64,000 nt of DNA from Janthinobacterium lividum PAMC 25724 (GCA_000242815.2 AHHB01000028.1:434001-498000); one strand, 5' to 3'. Counted from the first letter of the stretch, positions 1-9,299 are shown. Program-made: numbers and translations. The notes: generated by a model from the letters alone, not told the origin.

Positions 1-240
1 GTTCGGTATCAGTTCCGTCAAAGCTTTCGGGTCCATGATGGCGCCCGACAGGATGTGCGCACCGAGTTCGCCGCCTTTTTCCAGCACGCAGACCGACACT
101 TCCTGGCTCTTCTCTAAGGCCAGCTGCTTCAGGCGGATTGCCGCCGCCAAGCCTGCGGGGCCACCGCCGACGATCACCACGTCATACTCCATGGTGTCGC
201 GCGGTCCGTACTGTTCAACTAAGTTATTAGGCTGTGTCAT
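1..240 (-). CDS. Electron transfer flavoprotein-ubiquinone oxidoreductase, N-terminal part (gene runs off the window)
   Basis: Only the first 80 codons are present; the gene continues past base 1. The product begins MTQPNNLVEQYG and then shows the FAD-binding dinucleotide fold VVIVGGGPAGLAAAIRLK at about residues 21-38, followed by EKGGELGAHILSGAIMDP. Together these are typical of ETF-QO, the membrane-associated FAD and iron-sulfur enzyme that passes electrons from ETF (fatty-acid and amino-acid oxidation) to ubiquinone. The iron-sulfur part lies outside the window, so the assignment rests on the N terminus alone. The start is the only ATG before the fold. The gene is divergent from the SDR gene at 493. 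Confidence 0.8.
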   Translation of the reverse strand, partial: MTQPNNLVEQYGPRDTMEYDVVIVGGGPAGLAAAIRLKQLALEKSQEVSVCVLEKGGELGAHILSGAIMDPKALTELIPN

Positions 241-293
241 GGTCTCGATTGTTGGTCACTAAATGGGTGGGTGAGGAATCTTCGTATAAATTT

Positions 294-309
294 AAGCACG
301 AGTGTGCTT
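294..309. promoter_or_regulatory. Small inverted repeat in the divergent ETF-QO/SDR control region
   Basis: AAGCAC-gagt-GTGCTT is a perfect 6-bp inverted repeat in the 252-bp gap between two divergent genes. It could be an operator or a short hairpin. No convincing -35/-10 pair was found around it, so its role is a guess. The rest of the gap holds nothing I can name apart from the SDR ribosome-binding site AGGAG at 482-486. Confidence 0.2.
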
Positions 310-492
310 GTTTTTGTCGAGGATTGCAACTTTGGCGCCATTTTGCGTGACATTGCCCCTTGCCGCAATCTAAATCGAGCCATTTTGTGTAATGATACCG
401 CTTACCTTTGCTCAAGTGTGGCGCGGGGTATTTTGCCCCCTGCCGCGATGGCGTGCGGTAAAATGTTATCTAAAATAAAACAGGAGTAGCTC

Positions 493-1269
493 GTGGGCAT
501 AGAAGTCAATTTCGAGGGCAAGATTGCCCTGATTACCGGCGCATCGAGCGGCCTCGGCGCGCGTTTTGCAAAAGTGCTGGCCCAGGCGGGCGCGCAAGTC
601 GTGCTGGCCTCGCGGCGCACCGAACGCCTGAAAGAGTTGCGCGCCGAAATCGAAGCCGATGGCGGTGCCGCGCACGTGGTGTCGCTCGACGTGACCGACT
701 TTGCCAGCATCAAGTCGGCCATCGCGCATGCGGAAACAGAAGCGGGCCCCATCGATATCCTCGTCAACAATTCCGGTGTCTCCACCACGCAACGCCTGGT
801 CGATGTCACGCCAGAAGATTACGCGTTCGTCATGGACACCAACCTGCGCGGCTCCTTCTTCGTGGCCCAGCAAACGGCCAAGCGCATGATCGCGCGCGCC
901 AAGGGCGACCCGAAGAAACAGCACCGCATCATCAATATCGCCTCGATGGCGGGCTTGCAGGTGCTGCCGCAGATCGGCGTGTATTGCATGAGCAAGGCGG
1001 GCATGGTGCACATGACGCGCGCCATGGCCGTGGAATGGGGCAAGTATGGCATCAACACCAACGCCATTTGCCCAGGCTACATTTCCACGGAAATCAACGA
1101 AGATTATTTCGCCACCGAGCAGGGCAAGAAGCTGATCGAAATGCTGCCCAATAAACGCCCGGGCAAGCCGGAAGACCTGGACGGCTTGCTGCTGTTGCTG
1201 GCGGGTGAGGATTCGCACTTTATTAACGGCGCGATCATTTCTGCCGATGGCGGCATGAGCACGTTTTAA
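493..1269 (+). CDS. SDR family NAD(P)-dependent oxidoreductase
   Basis: This 258-residue classical short-chain dehydrogenase/reductase is probably cytosolic. The Rossmann cofactor motif TGASSGLG lies at residues 15-22, the NNSG strand motif (DILVNNSG) near 95, a catalytic serine in INIASMAG near 150, and the YxxxK pair is Y164/K168. The C-terminal INGAIISADGGMS is the usual SDR ending. Translation starts at GTG 493, set by AGGAG six bases upstream. The substrate cannot be told from sequence. The FabG-like form and the position beside ETF-QO suggest a fatty-acyl or 3-hydroxyacyl substrate, but this is only contextual. Confidence 0.85.
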   Translation: MGIEVNFEGKIALITGASSGLGARFAKVLAQAGAQVVLASRRTERLKELRAEIEADGGAAHVVSLDVTDFASIKSAIAHAETEAGPIDILVNNSGVSTTQRLVDVTPEDYAFVMDTNLRGSFFVAQQTAKRMIARAKGDPKKQHRIINIASMAGLQVLPQIGVYCMSKAGMVHMTRAMAVEWGKYGINTNAICPGYISTEINEDYFATEQGKKLIEMLPNKRPGKPEDLDGLLLLLAGEDSHFINGAIISADGGMSTF

Positions 1270-1325
1270 TCGCGCTTGTGGGCGGCATCGTTGCCGGTGC
1301 CGTCCAGAACAATAGCATCGCCTAT

Positions 1326-2455
1326 TTAATCAATTGATACCGTAAAAAACTCGGCTTCTGGATAGCTTGCACGGGCTTTCGCCTGGATAAGGGCCTGTAC
1401 TGCCGAGTAAGTAGAGCCGCATATCAACAAGATGTTCTGTTGCAGCGCACCGTCGGCCTGCGCTGTAGGCTCGCGCTGGACGGGGATGCCGAGGAAATCA
1501 GTGCCCGGATAGCGTGTATCGAGGATGCCCTTCACACGCTGGCGTTCGGCGCCCAGCTTGTCCAGCGCTTCTGCCATGAAGGCGGACAGGCCCCAGCACC
1601 AAATTTCCTGCTCGTTCGGCGCGGACAGTATTTTCTGCCGCAGTCGTTCCGCAATGACATCGAAGTGGCCGTTGTAATTCAATACGGCATTTTCCAGTTG
1701 CGTACGGGGCGTGCAAAGCACGCGGATGGCTGGCATACGCGGCGCGTTCTGGGTTTCAAAAGCGAGAACGCGAAAGCCGGCCTTGTGTACCATGGTCAGC
1801 AGCGAGCGATCGGTGAAGTAGTGATAATGCTCTAGGCAGTTCAGCGAGAATCTGAGGGCGCTGGCAGGATGTGCCGTGCCGAAATCAGGCACTTCGATAT
1901 ACACAAGGCTGTCACTGAAGCGGTGCAGCTCCTGCAGCAGCGTGTAAGGATCGTTCAGGTGCTCGACGACGTGCGACAGCAGGAACAGATTCTTGTCGTG
2001 CAGCTGTGCTTCGAGTAACTGTGGAATTTTTCCCGCATCAATGTTCAAATCCATCTTGATGAAATCGAGCGCAGGAAAGGCCACGCGGTTGACAAGTCCA
2101 TGATAGTTGCGCGCGGATGCTGGAGCGCCTGCCTTGCTTGCTCCGCCAACTCGCCTGGACCACCGCCAAATTCAACAATCGTGCCATTGACTTGCGTCAG
2201 ATCGGCGGCATTGTGTATAAATGCGAAGCGTACGTCTCCCGCCGAGTGATCGGTAGGAATGGCCACATTGGAGTTGTACAGCACGTCGGCTGGAATGCTG
2301 TGTGTCAGTTGAGCATGACCGCATGCATGGCATAGGTATTGTGCTAGTTCGGTGTGCGGATACAGCAGGCTGGCGTGCATCGAGCACGATGCATTCGTGA
2401 CTGTCTGCATTGGGCTATGGCAAATCGAGCATGCGCGTTTGCTGGTAAATGGCAT
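1326..2455 (-). pseudogene. Sugar-type class I SAM-dependent C-methyltransferase, interrupted by a frameshift
   Basis: Two overlapping frames make one methyltransferase. The upstream part (2455 to about 2093) has a zinc-binding module with CSIC (residues 9-12) and CHAC (42-45), then the SAM motif I VEFGGGPGELA and an acidic strand end ATIMDL. The downstream part (about 2093 to 1326) continues with NRVAFPALDFIKMD, the FLLSHVVEHLNDP loop and a C-terminal Methyltransf_14-like domain. Together they match the three-part layout (zinc, SAM, C-terminal) of deoxysugar C-methyltransferases. Restoring one G after GACTTG (around 2093-2094 on the plus strand) joins the frames as MDLVNRVAF, so a single-base deletion is the simplest cause. 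It may be a pseudogene or a sequencing error. It lies 55 bp downstream of the dioxygenase gene, probably in the same transcript. Confidence 0.75.
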
Positions 2456-2510
2456 AAGCTTAGTTTGGAGTGGTTATTAATGAGAAGTGGCGATGCGGCC
2501 AAGTGATCCG

Positions 2511-3323
2511 TTACTGCGCTGCTGGCAGGGCTGCGGCACGCTCCTTTTCATATTTGATAATTTTCAGGACGCGTGAATTGACGAAATAGCGGATGTAGTT
2601 CACTGGCGAATAGAAGATGTCCGTTTGCCATTCGCCACACAGCAGTTCCTTGCCCGTGGGGTCGTCTGCCGGCTGTACGATGGTATCGGCCAGGATGCGG
2701 TCGACGCCGGAGGTATTTGGGCCGGATTCATGCCACAGGGAGCTGTGCATGATAACAAAGTCCCCAGCTTGCAATTCTGGCGTGACCGTGGGCCAGTGCA
2801 TGTCGAATTTCTCGGGGTTGATTTCACCCGCATCACCGAGAAAGCCCAGTTGATGCGATCCGACATGAAACGTCAGGCCGCCATTGTCGCGGTTTACCTT
2901 GCTAAGCGGCACGAACAGGCTGCATTTATTGAGATTGCCCACATGGTAGCAACTGTCTTGATGCAAGAATACCTTGCCTGTGCTGAAGCGATCCTTGATG
3001 ACAAACCGATGGTTGTACAGCGCTATGTGCTCGCCCAGAACTTGCCGCATGGTCTCAATGAAGACGGGGTTGCGGTACATATACGCCAGTGGCGGCGGTA
3101 GTTGTTCGGATAAGGCAACAGGATTTGCCGGGTTGACATCGCGGTTGTCATGCAGCCGTGTCGCCTGGAATTCAAGCCAGGTCGCCTGCCATTGCTCAAT
3201 CACATCTTTCGCAATTGCATTGCGCATGATGAAGATGCCTGCCGCGCGAAATATTTCGGGCTTGAATACCGGACCCGACAACTGATCAAGTATGGCGCTG
3301 GCGGGAATGGAAATTTTTTTCAT
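2511..3323 (-). CDS. Phytanoyl-CoA dioxygenase (PhyH) family protein
   Basis: A 270-residue non-heme Fe(II)/2-oxoglutarate oxygenase of the PhyH family. The iron ligands are visible as HQD (H121 and D123) and H198 in SSLWHESGPN; R209 in GVDRI is placed to bind 2-oxoglutarate. Members hydroxylate lipids or secondary metabolites, and the substrate here is unknown. The start chosen is ATG 3323 (MKKISIPAS); a TTG seven codons upstream is also in frame, but neither has a strong ribosome-binding site. The broken methyltransferase follows 55 bp downstream, so the two may have acted together on a sugar or surface molecule. The pair looks lower in GC than its neighbours, hinting at acquisition. Confidence 0.75.
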   Translation of the reverse strand: MKKISIPASAILDQLSGPVFKPEIFRAAGIFIMRNAIAKDVIEQWQATWLEFQATRLHDNRDVNPANPVALSEQLPPPLAYMYRNPVFIETMRQVLGEHIALYNHRFVIKDRFSTGKVFLHQDSCYHVGNLNKCSLFVPLSKVNRDNGGLTFHVGSHQLGFLGDAGEINPEKFDMHWPTVTPELQAGDFVIMHSSLWHESGPNTSGVDRILADTIVQPADDPTGKELLCGEWQTDIFYSPVNYIRYFVNSRVLKIIKYEKERAAALPAAQ

Positions 3324-3362
3324 TGGAGCAACTTGATTAGGCAAACCGGAGATACATGGTTG

Positions 3363-3437
3363 GCTGACGCACGATCATAGCTGGTATTTTTTCAATAGGC
3401 AACATCTGCTGTTGGGCCCGTAGATAGGTGCGTCAGC
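3363..3437. repeat. 10-bp inverted repeat flanking 55 bp
   Basis: GCTGACGCAC (3363-3372) and GTGCGTCAGC (3428-3437) are perfect inverted copies. The right copy contains the stop codon of the PAS-LuxR gene. It could be a long-loop hairpin at the 3' end of that gene or the trace of an excised element. There is no T-run beside it. Confidence 0.35.
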
Positions 3438-3999
3438 GCTGTAGCTGCAGTCCTACCAGCTTGTGCACCAGCTCCGACGAGGTCGCGGCAGCGAATTTAC
3501 GCATCAGCTTGGCACGGTGCATTTCCACCGTGCGCGGGCTGAGGTCGATCTGGCGGGCGATCACCTTGCTGGTCTTGCCTTCCACCAGCAGGGCGGCGAT
3601 CTCGCGTTCGCGCGGCGTCAGTTCCGCCGTCACGGGACGTTTCTCGCTGACATCTTCGAACGTCCAGATGCCTGCTCCCAGCGGTGCGTTCGGCAGCATG
3701 GCGTGGCCCGTGACGTGGCACCAGAACAATTCCCCATTGCTGCGGCGCATGATGCGCTCGTCCGAATAGCGGCCCCTGGCATTCATGATGGGGATGATGC
3801 GCTCACCCGTGCGCAGGAATTCGGCGTGCGTGGGGTAGAGTACTTCGAACGACTGGTCGTCGAGCCGGGCGCGCGCATAGCCGAACATGGCCGCCAGCGC
3901 TTCGTTGCAGCTGCGCATGATGCGGTTTTCCGACATGCACATGCCCACGGGCGCGTGCAGGAAGATGCTTTCATAATCGATGGCTGACGCGGCGTTCAT
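3433..3999 (-). CDS. PAS domain LuxR-type transcriptional regulator
   Basis: This 188-residue regulator has an N-terminal PAS sensor (about residues 10-115, HAPVGMCMSENR to GIWTFEDVSEKR) and a C-terminal LuxR/GerE helix-turn-helix (about 128-185, LTPREREIAALLVEGK, then SPRTVEMHRAKLMRKF). There is no receiver domain, so it probably senses a ligand or redox state directly. It is transcribed away from scoAB, whose expression it probably controls. The perfect 12-bp palindrome TGATACGTATCA sits just before its start codon and may allow autoregulation. The ligand is unknown. Confidence 0.85.
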   Translation of the reverse strand: MNAASAIDYESIFLHAPVGMCMSENRIMRSCNEALAAMFGYARARLDDQSFEVLYPTHAEFLRTGERIIPIMNARGRYSDERIMRRSNGELFWCHVTGHAMLPNAPLGAGIWTFEDVSEKRPVTAELTPREREIAALLVEGKTSKVIARQIDLSPRTVEMHRAKLMRKFAAATSSELVHKLVGLQLQR

Positions 4000-4000
4000 C

Positions 4001-4012
4001 TGATACGTATCA
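4001..4012. promoter_or_regulatory. Perfect 12-bp palindrome at the start of the PAS-LuxR gene
   Basis: TGATACGTATCA ends one base before the start codon of the regulator, overlapping the place where its ribosome-binding site should be. A second imperfect inverted repeat in the same gap (GAGTCATGG near 4099-4107, CCATGGACTC near 4127-4136) lies just before scoA. Both are candidate operators only. Confidence 0.3.
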
Positions 4013-4170
4013 CTCTCACAAGGGGATGGCTGGCACGGCGCCGGTAGTTCTACGGTATTGTACTTTCCACTCGCGTATTTTATGCTGGGGCGCTGCCTGA
4101 GTCATGGACGCAATCATGCACTCAACCATGGACTCAAGACCTAAGCTTAACAAAAGATAGAGGGACACTC

Positions 4171-4869
4171 ATGAATAAAGTTTATCCTGACGCCGCCTCG
4201 GCGTTGGCCGGTATCGTCCAAGATGGCCAGACCATCGCCGTCGGCGGCTTCGGCCTGTGCGGCATTCCCGAAGCCCTGATTGGCGCCTTGCGCGATTCGG
4301 GCGTGACGGGACTGACCGCCATTTCCAATAACGCTGGCGTGGACGGTTTCGGCCTGGGCCAGCTGCTCACCACGCGCCAGATCAAGAAAATGATCGCCTC
4401 CTATGTGGGCGAAAACAAGGAATTCGCGCGCCAGTACCTGGCCGGCGAACTGGAGCTGGAATTTACGCCGCAAGGCACGCTGGCGGAAAAACTGCGCGCC
4501 GGCGGTGCGGGTATCCCTGCCTTTTTCACCAAGACGGGCGTGGGTACCATTGTTGCCGACGGCAAGGAGCTGCGCGAATTCGACGGCGAACAGTATGTGA
4601 TGGAGCGCAGCCTGGTGGCCGATGTGTCGCTGGTGAAGGCCTATATGGCTGACCGCGCAGGTAATTTGGTGTACCGCAAGACGGCGCGCAATTTCAACCC
4701 GAACGTGGCCATGGCCGGCAAGATCACCGTCGTTGAAGTGGAAAAACTGGTCGAAGTGGGCGAGATCGATCCGGACCAGGTGCATACGCCGAGCATTTTC
4801 GTGCACCGCATCGTGGTCAACGCGAACCCGGAAAAACGCATCGAGCAGCGCACCGTGCGCACCGACTAA
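4171..4869 (+). CDS. scoA: 3-oxoacid CoA-transferase subunit A
   Basis: A 232-residue alpha subunit of succinyl-CoA:3-ketoacid CoA-transferase. It activates acetoacetate using succinyl-CoA so that ketone bodies can enter the TCA cycle as acetyl-CoA. The glycine-rich CoA-transferase signature GGFGLCGIPEALIGAL is at about residues 24-39, followed by ISNNAG. The family's PAFFTKTGVGT segment is at about 115. Its start is preceded by GAGGGA. It is normally made with subunit B in a tight operon; here the two are separated by about 150 bp that contain a family A repeat. Confidence 0.92.
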   Translation: MNKVYPDAASALAGIVQDGQTIAVGGFGLCGIPEALIGALRDSGVTGLTAISNNAGVDGFGLGQLLTTRQIKKMIASYVGENKEFARQYLAGELELEFTPQGTLAEKLRAGGAGIPAFFTKTGVGTIVADGKELREFDGEQYVMERSLVADVSLVKAYMADRAGNLVYRKTARNFNPNVAMAGKITVVEVEKLVEVGEIDPDQVHTPSIFVHRIVVNANPEKRIEQRTVRTD

Positions 4870-4886
4870 TAAATAGAAGATTTACG

Positions 4887-4998
4887 CATGGCAAAACCGT
4901 AGCGAGCGGCAGTGATTTGTGGCTAAGAAGCGCAACCGTACTTTAGTACGGTGAGCATCGCAGGCCGCAAAGCGCGCCAAGCGAGGTTTGGACAGGCG
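4887..4998 (-). repeat. Family A palindromic repeat, copy 1 (112 bp, between scoA and scoB)
   Basis: The ends are imperfect inverted repeats (ATGGCAAAACC on the left, GGTTTGGACAG on the right). The centre is a perfect hairpin ACCGTAC-TTTA-GTACGGT at 4935-4952. Aligned in reverse complement, it shares the block AGAAGCGCAACCGT...ACGGTGAGCATCGCA and both ends with copies at 20691 and 21699. It has no room for a transposase, so it is a MITE-like or REP-like extragenic element. It lies inside an operon, where it could act as an intercistronic mRNA structure. Confidence 0.7.
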
Positions 4999-5024
4999 TT
5001 CGACGAAAATTGAGGGAGATGATG

Positions 5025-5675
<651 letters not shown>

Positions 5676-5722
5676 GTGAAATAGCAGCGGCGCAATGTCA
5701 GCGACGCGTCGTGATGGAGCAG

Positions 5723-5750
5723 GGCGGACAGCGATGTCCGCCTTTTTTTT
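5723..5750 (+). terminator. Rho-independent terminator of scoAB
   Basis: Stem GGCGGACA / TGTCCGCC with loop GCGA, followed by eight T. The last T residues overlap the stop codon of the convergent DoxX gene. Confidence 0.9.
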
Positions 5751-6159
5751 AGGCGCCAGCCTTGCCGCGCAAGTCGTCCAGGCTGTAGGCGCCGGCGCCC
5801 GCTGCAGCGTAATACAGGAAGCTAAAGCAGTACATCACGGCCAGTTCGCCACCGTTCAGGATGGGCAGGAAACCGTTGGGTGCGTGCGCCATGAAGTAGG
5901 CGGCCGCCATCTGGCCCGACAGGATAAAGGCGACGGGGCGCGTGAACAGGCCGAGCAGCAGCAAGCTGCCGCCTGCCAGTTCGATGACGCCGGCCGCGCC
6001 CATCACGGACAGCAGTTGCAAACCGTCAAACATGGCCACATGCGGTGCACCGAACAGCTTGGCAGTACCGTGTTGCAAAAAAAGAAAACCGAGGATGATG
6101 CGCAGCAGGCCCAGCAGGCGTGGGCTCCAGGTGGCGTAGAAGGCGGGTGAGACGGACAT
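5749..6159 (-). CDS. DoxX family membrane protein
   Basis: A 136-residue protein with four predicted hydrophobic helices and the DoxX features LLRIILGFLFLQHGTAKLFG (about 13-32) and GVIELAGGSLLLLGLFTRP. DoxX proteins are inner-membrane subunits linked to quinone or redox chemistry; the exact role of this one is unknown. The start is ATG 6159 (MSVSP), preceded by GGAG at a good distance; an in-frame upstream ATG lacks a ribosome-binding site. It is monocistronic, and its 3' end overlaps the scoAB terminator. Confidence 0.85.
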   Translation of the reverse strand: MSVSPAFYATWSPRLLGLLRIILGFLFLQHGTAKLFGAPHVAMFDGLQLLSVMGAAGVIELAGGSLLLLGLFTRPVAFILSGQMAAAYFMAHAPNGFLPILNGGELAVMYCFSFLYYAAAGAGAYSLDDLRGKAGA

Positions 6160-6345
6160 GACGGACTCCATGTAAAAAAACGATGGTGGTGGTGCCGGCC
6201 TCGCAGACACGCAATTGCATGCTGCGATAGCCTGGCGGCGAACAGGTGACAGTACTGTAATGGTTTTTTATTCATTGATCATCATGGTAAATATTGATGC
6301 ATAATTTACTCTTGGTTGATGATGCAATAAAACTCGCACCCAATG

Positions 6346-6378
6346 AAAAAGCCCCGCAGATTGCTCTGCGGGGCTTTT
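6346..6378 (-). terminator. Bidirectional-looking terminator of dctA
   Basis: Stem AAAAGCCCCGCAGA / TCTGCGGGGCTTTT with a 4-base loop, lying just past the dctA stop codon. The A-rich and T-rich flanks would terminate transcription from either side. Confidence 0.85.
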
Positions 6379-6403
6379 GATTCCATTGCTTGGAGAGTGC
6401 TGC

Positions 6404-7705
6404 TTACTTGACGATATTTACGCTTGGTGCAACATAGGCGTCGTCGGCCGGATGGGTTGGATTGGCCAGCTCGCTGTGCAGCTTGTCCATGTCCAGTTCC
6501 TTTTCCCATTTCGACACGACGATGGTGGCCACGCCGTTGCCGACGAAGTTGGTCAGCGCGCGGCATTCACTCATGAAGCGGTCGATGCCGAGGATCAGCG
6601 CCATGCCGGCCACGGGAATCGTCGGTACCACGGCCAGGGTGGCAGCGAGGGTAATGAAGCCGGCGCCGGTGATGCCGGAAGCGCCTTTCGAGGTCAGCAT
6701 CGCCACGCCCAGGATGGTCAGTTCCTGCCAGATGGTCAGTTCCGTGTTGGTCGCTTGTGCCACGAACAGGGCCGCCATGGTCATGTAGATGTTGGTGCCG
6801 TCCAGGTTGAACGAGTAGCCGGTAGGCACGACCAGGCCGACCACCGGTTTCGAGCAGCCCAGGCGCTCGAGTTTTTTCATCAGCGCCGGCAGGGCCGATT
6901 CCGACGAGCTCGTGCCCAGCACGATCAGCAGTTCTTCCTTAATGTACAACAAGAAGCGGCCGATCGAGAAACCGGTGTACTTGGCGATCAGGCCCAGCAC
7001 GACGAAGACGAACAGGAAGCAGGTCAGGTAGAACGAACCCATCAGTTTAGCCAATGGAATCAGCGAGGCCAGGCCGTATTTGCCGATCGTGAAGGCCATC
7101 GCGCCAAATGCACCAACGGGAGCGACTTTCATGATGATGTTGACCATGCCGAAGATGGCATGCGACAGCTCGTCGATCAGCTTGGTGACGGGACGGCCGC
7201 GCTCGCCCAGCAGGGACAGCGAGAAGCCGAACAGAATGGCGATCAGGAGCACTTGCAGAATGTCGCCCTTGGCGAAGGCGTCAACGAAGGTCTTCGGGAT
7301 GATGTTCATCAGGAAGTCGGTCGTCGTCATGCCTTCGGCGTGCGTGTATTGCGCGATCGACTTGGCGTCCAGGTGGGCGGGATCGGCGTTGAAGCCGGCG
7401 CCCGGTTTCAGGATGTTGGCAACGACCAAGCCGATGGCCAGTGCGAAGGTAGAAACCACTTCAAAGTACAGCAGCGCCTTGCCACCCACGCGGCCGATTT
7501 TCTTGACATCTTGCATACCAGCAATGCCGGAGACCACGGTACAGAAGATCACCGGGGCGATGATCATCTTGATCAGTTTGATAAAGCCGTCACCCAGCGG
7601 TTTCATGTCGACCGCGTTGGATGGGTAGAACACCCCCAGCAGCACGCCCGCCACGATGGCGAACAGCACCTGTACATACAGGATTTTATAGAATGGTTTT
7701 TTCAC
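6404..7705 (-). CDS. dctA: C4-dicarboxylate transporter DctA
   Basis: A 433-residue inner-membrane symporter of the DAACS family that takes up succinate, fumarate and malate with protons or sodium. Hallmarks are the serine-rich re-entrant loop [10 protein letters not shown], the unwound helix [12 protein letters not shown] with the second half [12 protein letters not shown], and [20 protein letters not shown] near the C terminus. The start chosen is GTG 7705 ([12 protein letters not shown]), preceded by AGAGGAG; a longer frame upstream encodes non-family sequence. No dctBD two-component genes are nearby, and I could not find a sigma-54 site in the 263-bp upstream gap. Confidence 0.93.
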   Translation of the reverse strand: MKKPFYKILYVQVLFAIVAGVLLGVFYPSNAVDMKPLGDGFIKLIKMIIAPVIFCTVVSGIAGMQDVKKIGRVGGKALLYFEVVSTFALAIGLVVANILKPGAGFNADPAHLDAKSIAQYTHAEGMTTTDFLMNIIPKTFVDAFAKGDILQVLLIAILFGFSLSLLGERGRPVTKLIDELSHAIFGMVNIIMKVAPVGAFGAMAFTIGKYGLASLIPLAKLMGSFYLTCFLFVFVVLGLIAKYTGFSIGRFLLYIKEELLIVLGTSSSESALPALMKKLERLGCSKPVVGLVVPTGYSFNLDGTNIYMTMAALFVAQATNTELTIWQELTILGVAMLTSKGASGITGAGFITLAATLAVVPTIPVAGMALILGIDRFMSECRALTNFVGNGVATIVVSKWEKELDMDKLHSELANPTHPADDAYVAPSVNIVK

Positions 7706-7968
7706 GAGTTGTCTCCTCTTGCGCGTTAATGCTGCGATCATCCACGCATTGCCGGGCCGGCTCAATTGTGGATAACCGCAGATATGCATTTTCGCTATAT
7801 CGGGTATTGCTCCATGGCGAAGGTGCCAGTGCTGTGCTGCGGCGCAGCATTTCAGGCGTGCGCTTGGAGCATTGCCCGTGCTGCGCTACACTGCCGTAGC
7901 GCCCGCGCGCGAGAGACCCCATGGCAGGCAGGAAGCGGTGCTCTTTTTACATCAAATAAGGAATTGTC

Positions 7969-8850
7969 ATGATTCAAGCGAGCATCAAATCCGTCCAATG
8001 CATTTCCCCTGCAGGCTTGCATACCATGTCCTACAAGGAGTGGGGCGCGCCCGACAATCCGAACGTGCTCGTCTGCGCCCATGGCGTGACGCGCGTGGCA
8101 GACGACTTCGACGATCTGGCGCGCGCCATGGCCAGCGATTACCGCGTCATCTGCCCCGACGTGGTAGGGCGCGGCCGCTCGGGCTGGCTGGCCAACCCGC
8201 AGTTCTACCGCGTGCCGCAATATGTGAGCGATATGGTGACCCTGCTGGCGCGTGTGCTGGCGTGTGGCGAGCGCCAGACGGTGGACTGGTTCGGCACGTC
8301 CATGGGCGGCTTGATCGGCCTGGGCCTGGCATCGTTGACTAACAGTCCGATCAGCAAGCTGGTACTGAACGATATTGGCCCGACCCTGGCGCCGGAAGCC
8401 TTGCAGCGCATCGGCGACTACATCGGCCAGGACTTGCGTTTTGAAACCTTCGAGCAGGGCGCCAAGTTTGTGCGCGACGTGTCCGCCAGCTTCGGCCCGC
8501 ATACAGACGCGCAGTGGCATAAACTGGCAGCCGATGTGTTGCGCCAGGATGAGGATGGCCATTGGCGCCGCCACTATGATATGGGCCTGGCAATGCCGTT
8601 CCGCTCGGCCACGCCAGAATCGGCGGCCAGCGACGAAGCCATGCTGTGGGCCGCCTACGATGCCGTGCGCTGCCCCACCTTGCTGGTGCGCGGGTCGGAA
8701 TCGGATTTGCTGTCGCGCGCAACGGCGCACAGTATGCTGGGCCGCGGCCCAAAGGCGCAGCTGGTCGAGATCGAAGGTGTCGGACATGCGCCTACTTTTG
8801 TTCACGACGCGCAGATCGCCATCGCGCGCAAGTTTTTGCTGGGTAAGTAG
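7969..8850 (+). CDS. Alpha/beta hydrolase
   Basis: A 293-residue alpha/beta-hydrolase fold protein. The oxyanion region is CAHGVTRVADDF (about 38-49), the nucleophile is S111 in GTSMGG, the acid is probably D in GSESDLL (about 245), and the histidine is in EGVGHAP (about 267). There is no signal peptide, so it is cytosolic. The substrate cannot be inferred. AAGGA precedes the ATG. It is followed 58 bp later by a RidA gene and then relA, all in the same direction. Confidence 0.85.
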   Translation: MIQASIKSVQCISPAGLHTMSYKEWGAPDNPNVLVCAHGVTRVADDFDDLARAMASDYRVICPDVVGRGRSGWLANPQFYRVPQYVSDMVTLLARVLACGERQTVDWFGTSMGGLIGLGLASLTNSPISKLVLNDIGPTLAPEALQRIGDYIGQDLRFETFEQGAKFVRDVSASFGPHTDAQWHKLAADVLRQDEDGHWRRHYDMGLAMPFRSATPESAASDEAMLWAAYDAVRCPTLLVRGSESDLLSRATAHSMLGRGPKAQLVEIEGVGHAPTFVHDAQIAIARKFLLGK

Positions 8851-8908
8851 TCAGAGATAAATGAAGCCATAAGGCTGTACAGATTTTGAAACAAGCGAAA
8901 GAAGAAGC

Positions 8909-9259
8909 ATGCAAATTACACGACTGCACGTAGGCAAACGCCTTTCCGAAGTAGCGGTACACAACAACACCATCTACCTGGCCGGCCAGATTGCCGAAGA
9001 CACGACGCAAGACATCGTCGGCCAGACGCGCGAAGTGCTCGGCCACGTCGATCGCCTGCTGATGGAAGCGGGCAGCGACAAGACCTGCATTCTGTCGTGC
9101 CAGATCTATATTGCCGACATGAAGGACTTCGATGGCATGAATGAGGTGTGGGATGACTGGGTAGCTTCCGGCCACACGCCGCCGCGCGCCACCGTAGAGG
9201 CGAAGCTGGCCAATCCGGCCTGCCTGGTAGAAATTGTCATCATCGCCGCAGAACGTTAA
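8909..9259 (+). CDS. RidA (YjgF/YER057c/UK114) family protein
   Basis: A 116-residue small RidA-fold protein. Canonical RidA proteins hydrolyse reactive enamine/imine intermediates released by PLP enzymes. This one shows NNTIYLAGQIAED, a central HVDRLLMEAGSDKTCIL helix, the IYIADMKDFDGMNEVWDDW segment and the conserved arginine in PPRATVEAKLA. It is more like the divergent RidA subgroups than archetypal RidA, so the exact activity is uncertain. It starts 58 bp after the hydrolase and ends 40 bp before relA. Confidence 0.85.
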   Translation: MQITRLHVGKRLSEVAVHNNTIYLAGQIAEDTTQDIVGQTREVLGHVDRLLMEAGSDKTCILSCQIYIADMKDFDGMNEVWDDWVASGHTPPRATVEAKLANPACLVEIVIIAAER

Positions 9260-9299
9260 GTTATTTGGTTTTTAAGTTTTTAAGTTCATAAGGCATTAC

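Noticed and set aside
6377..7729. 450-codon open frame antisense to dctA
   Set aside because: His/Gln/Asp/Arg-rich product with no family features; a by-product of high-GC codon use in dctA, which has full motifs and a ribosome-binding site.
7706..7968. Sigma-54 promoter upstream of dctA
   Set aside because: A TGGCAC is present on the minus strand but no GC at the required spacing (GG-N10-GC), so the site does not fit.
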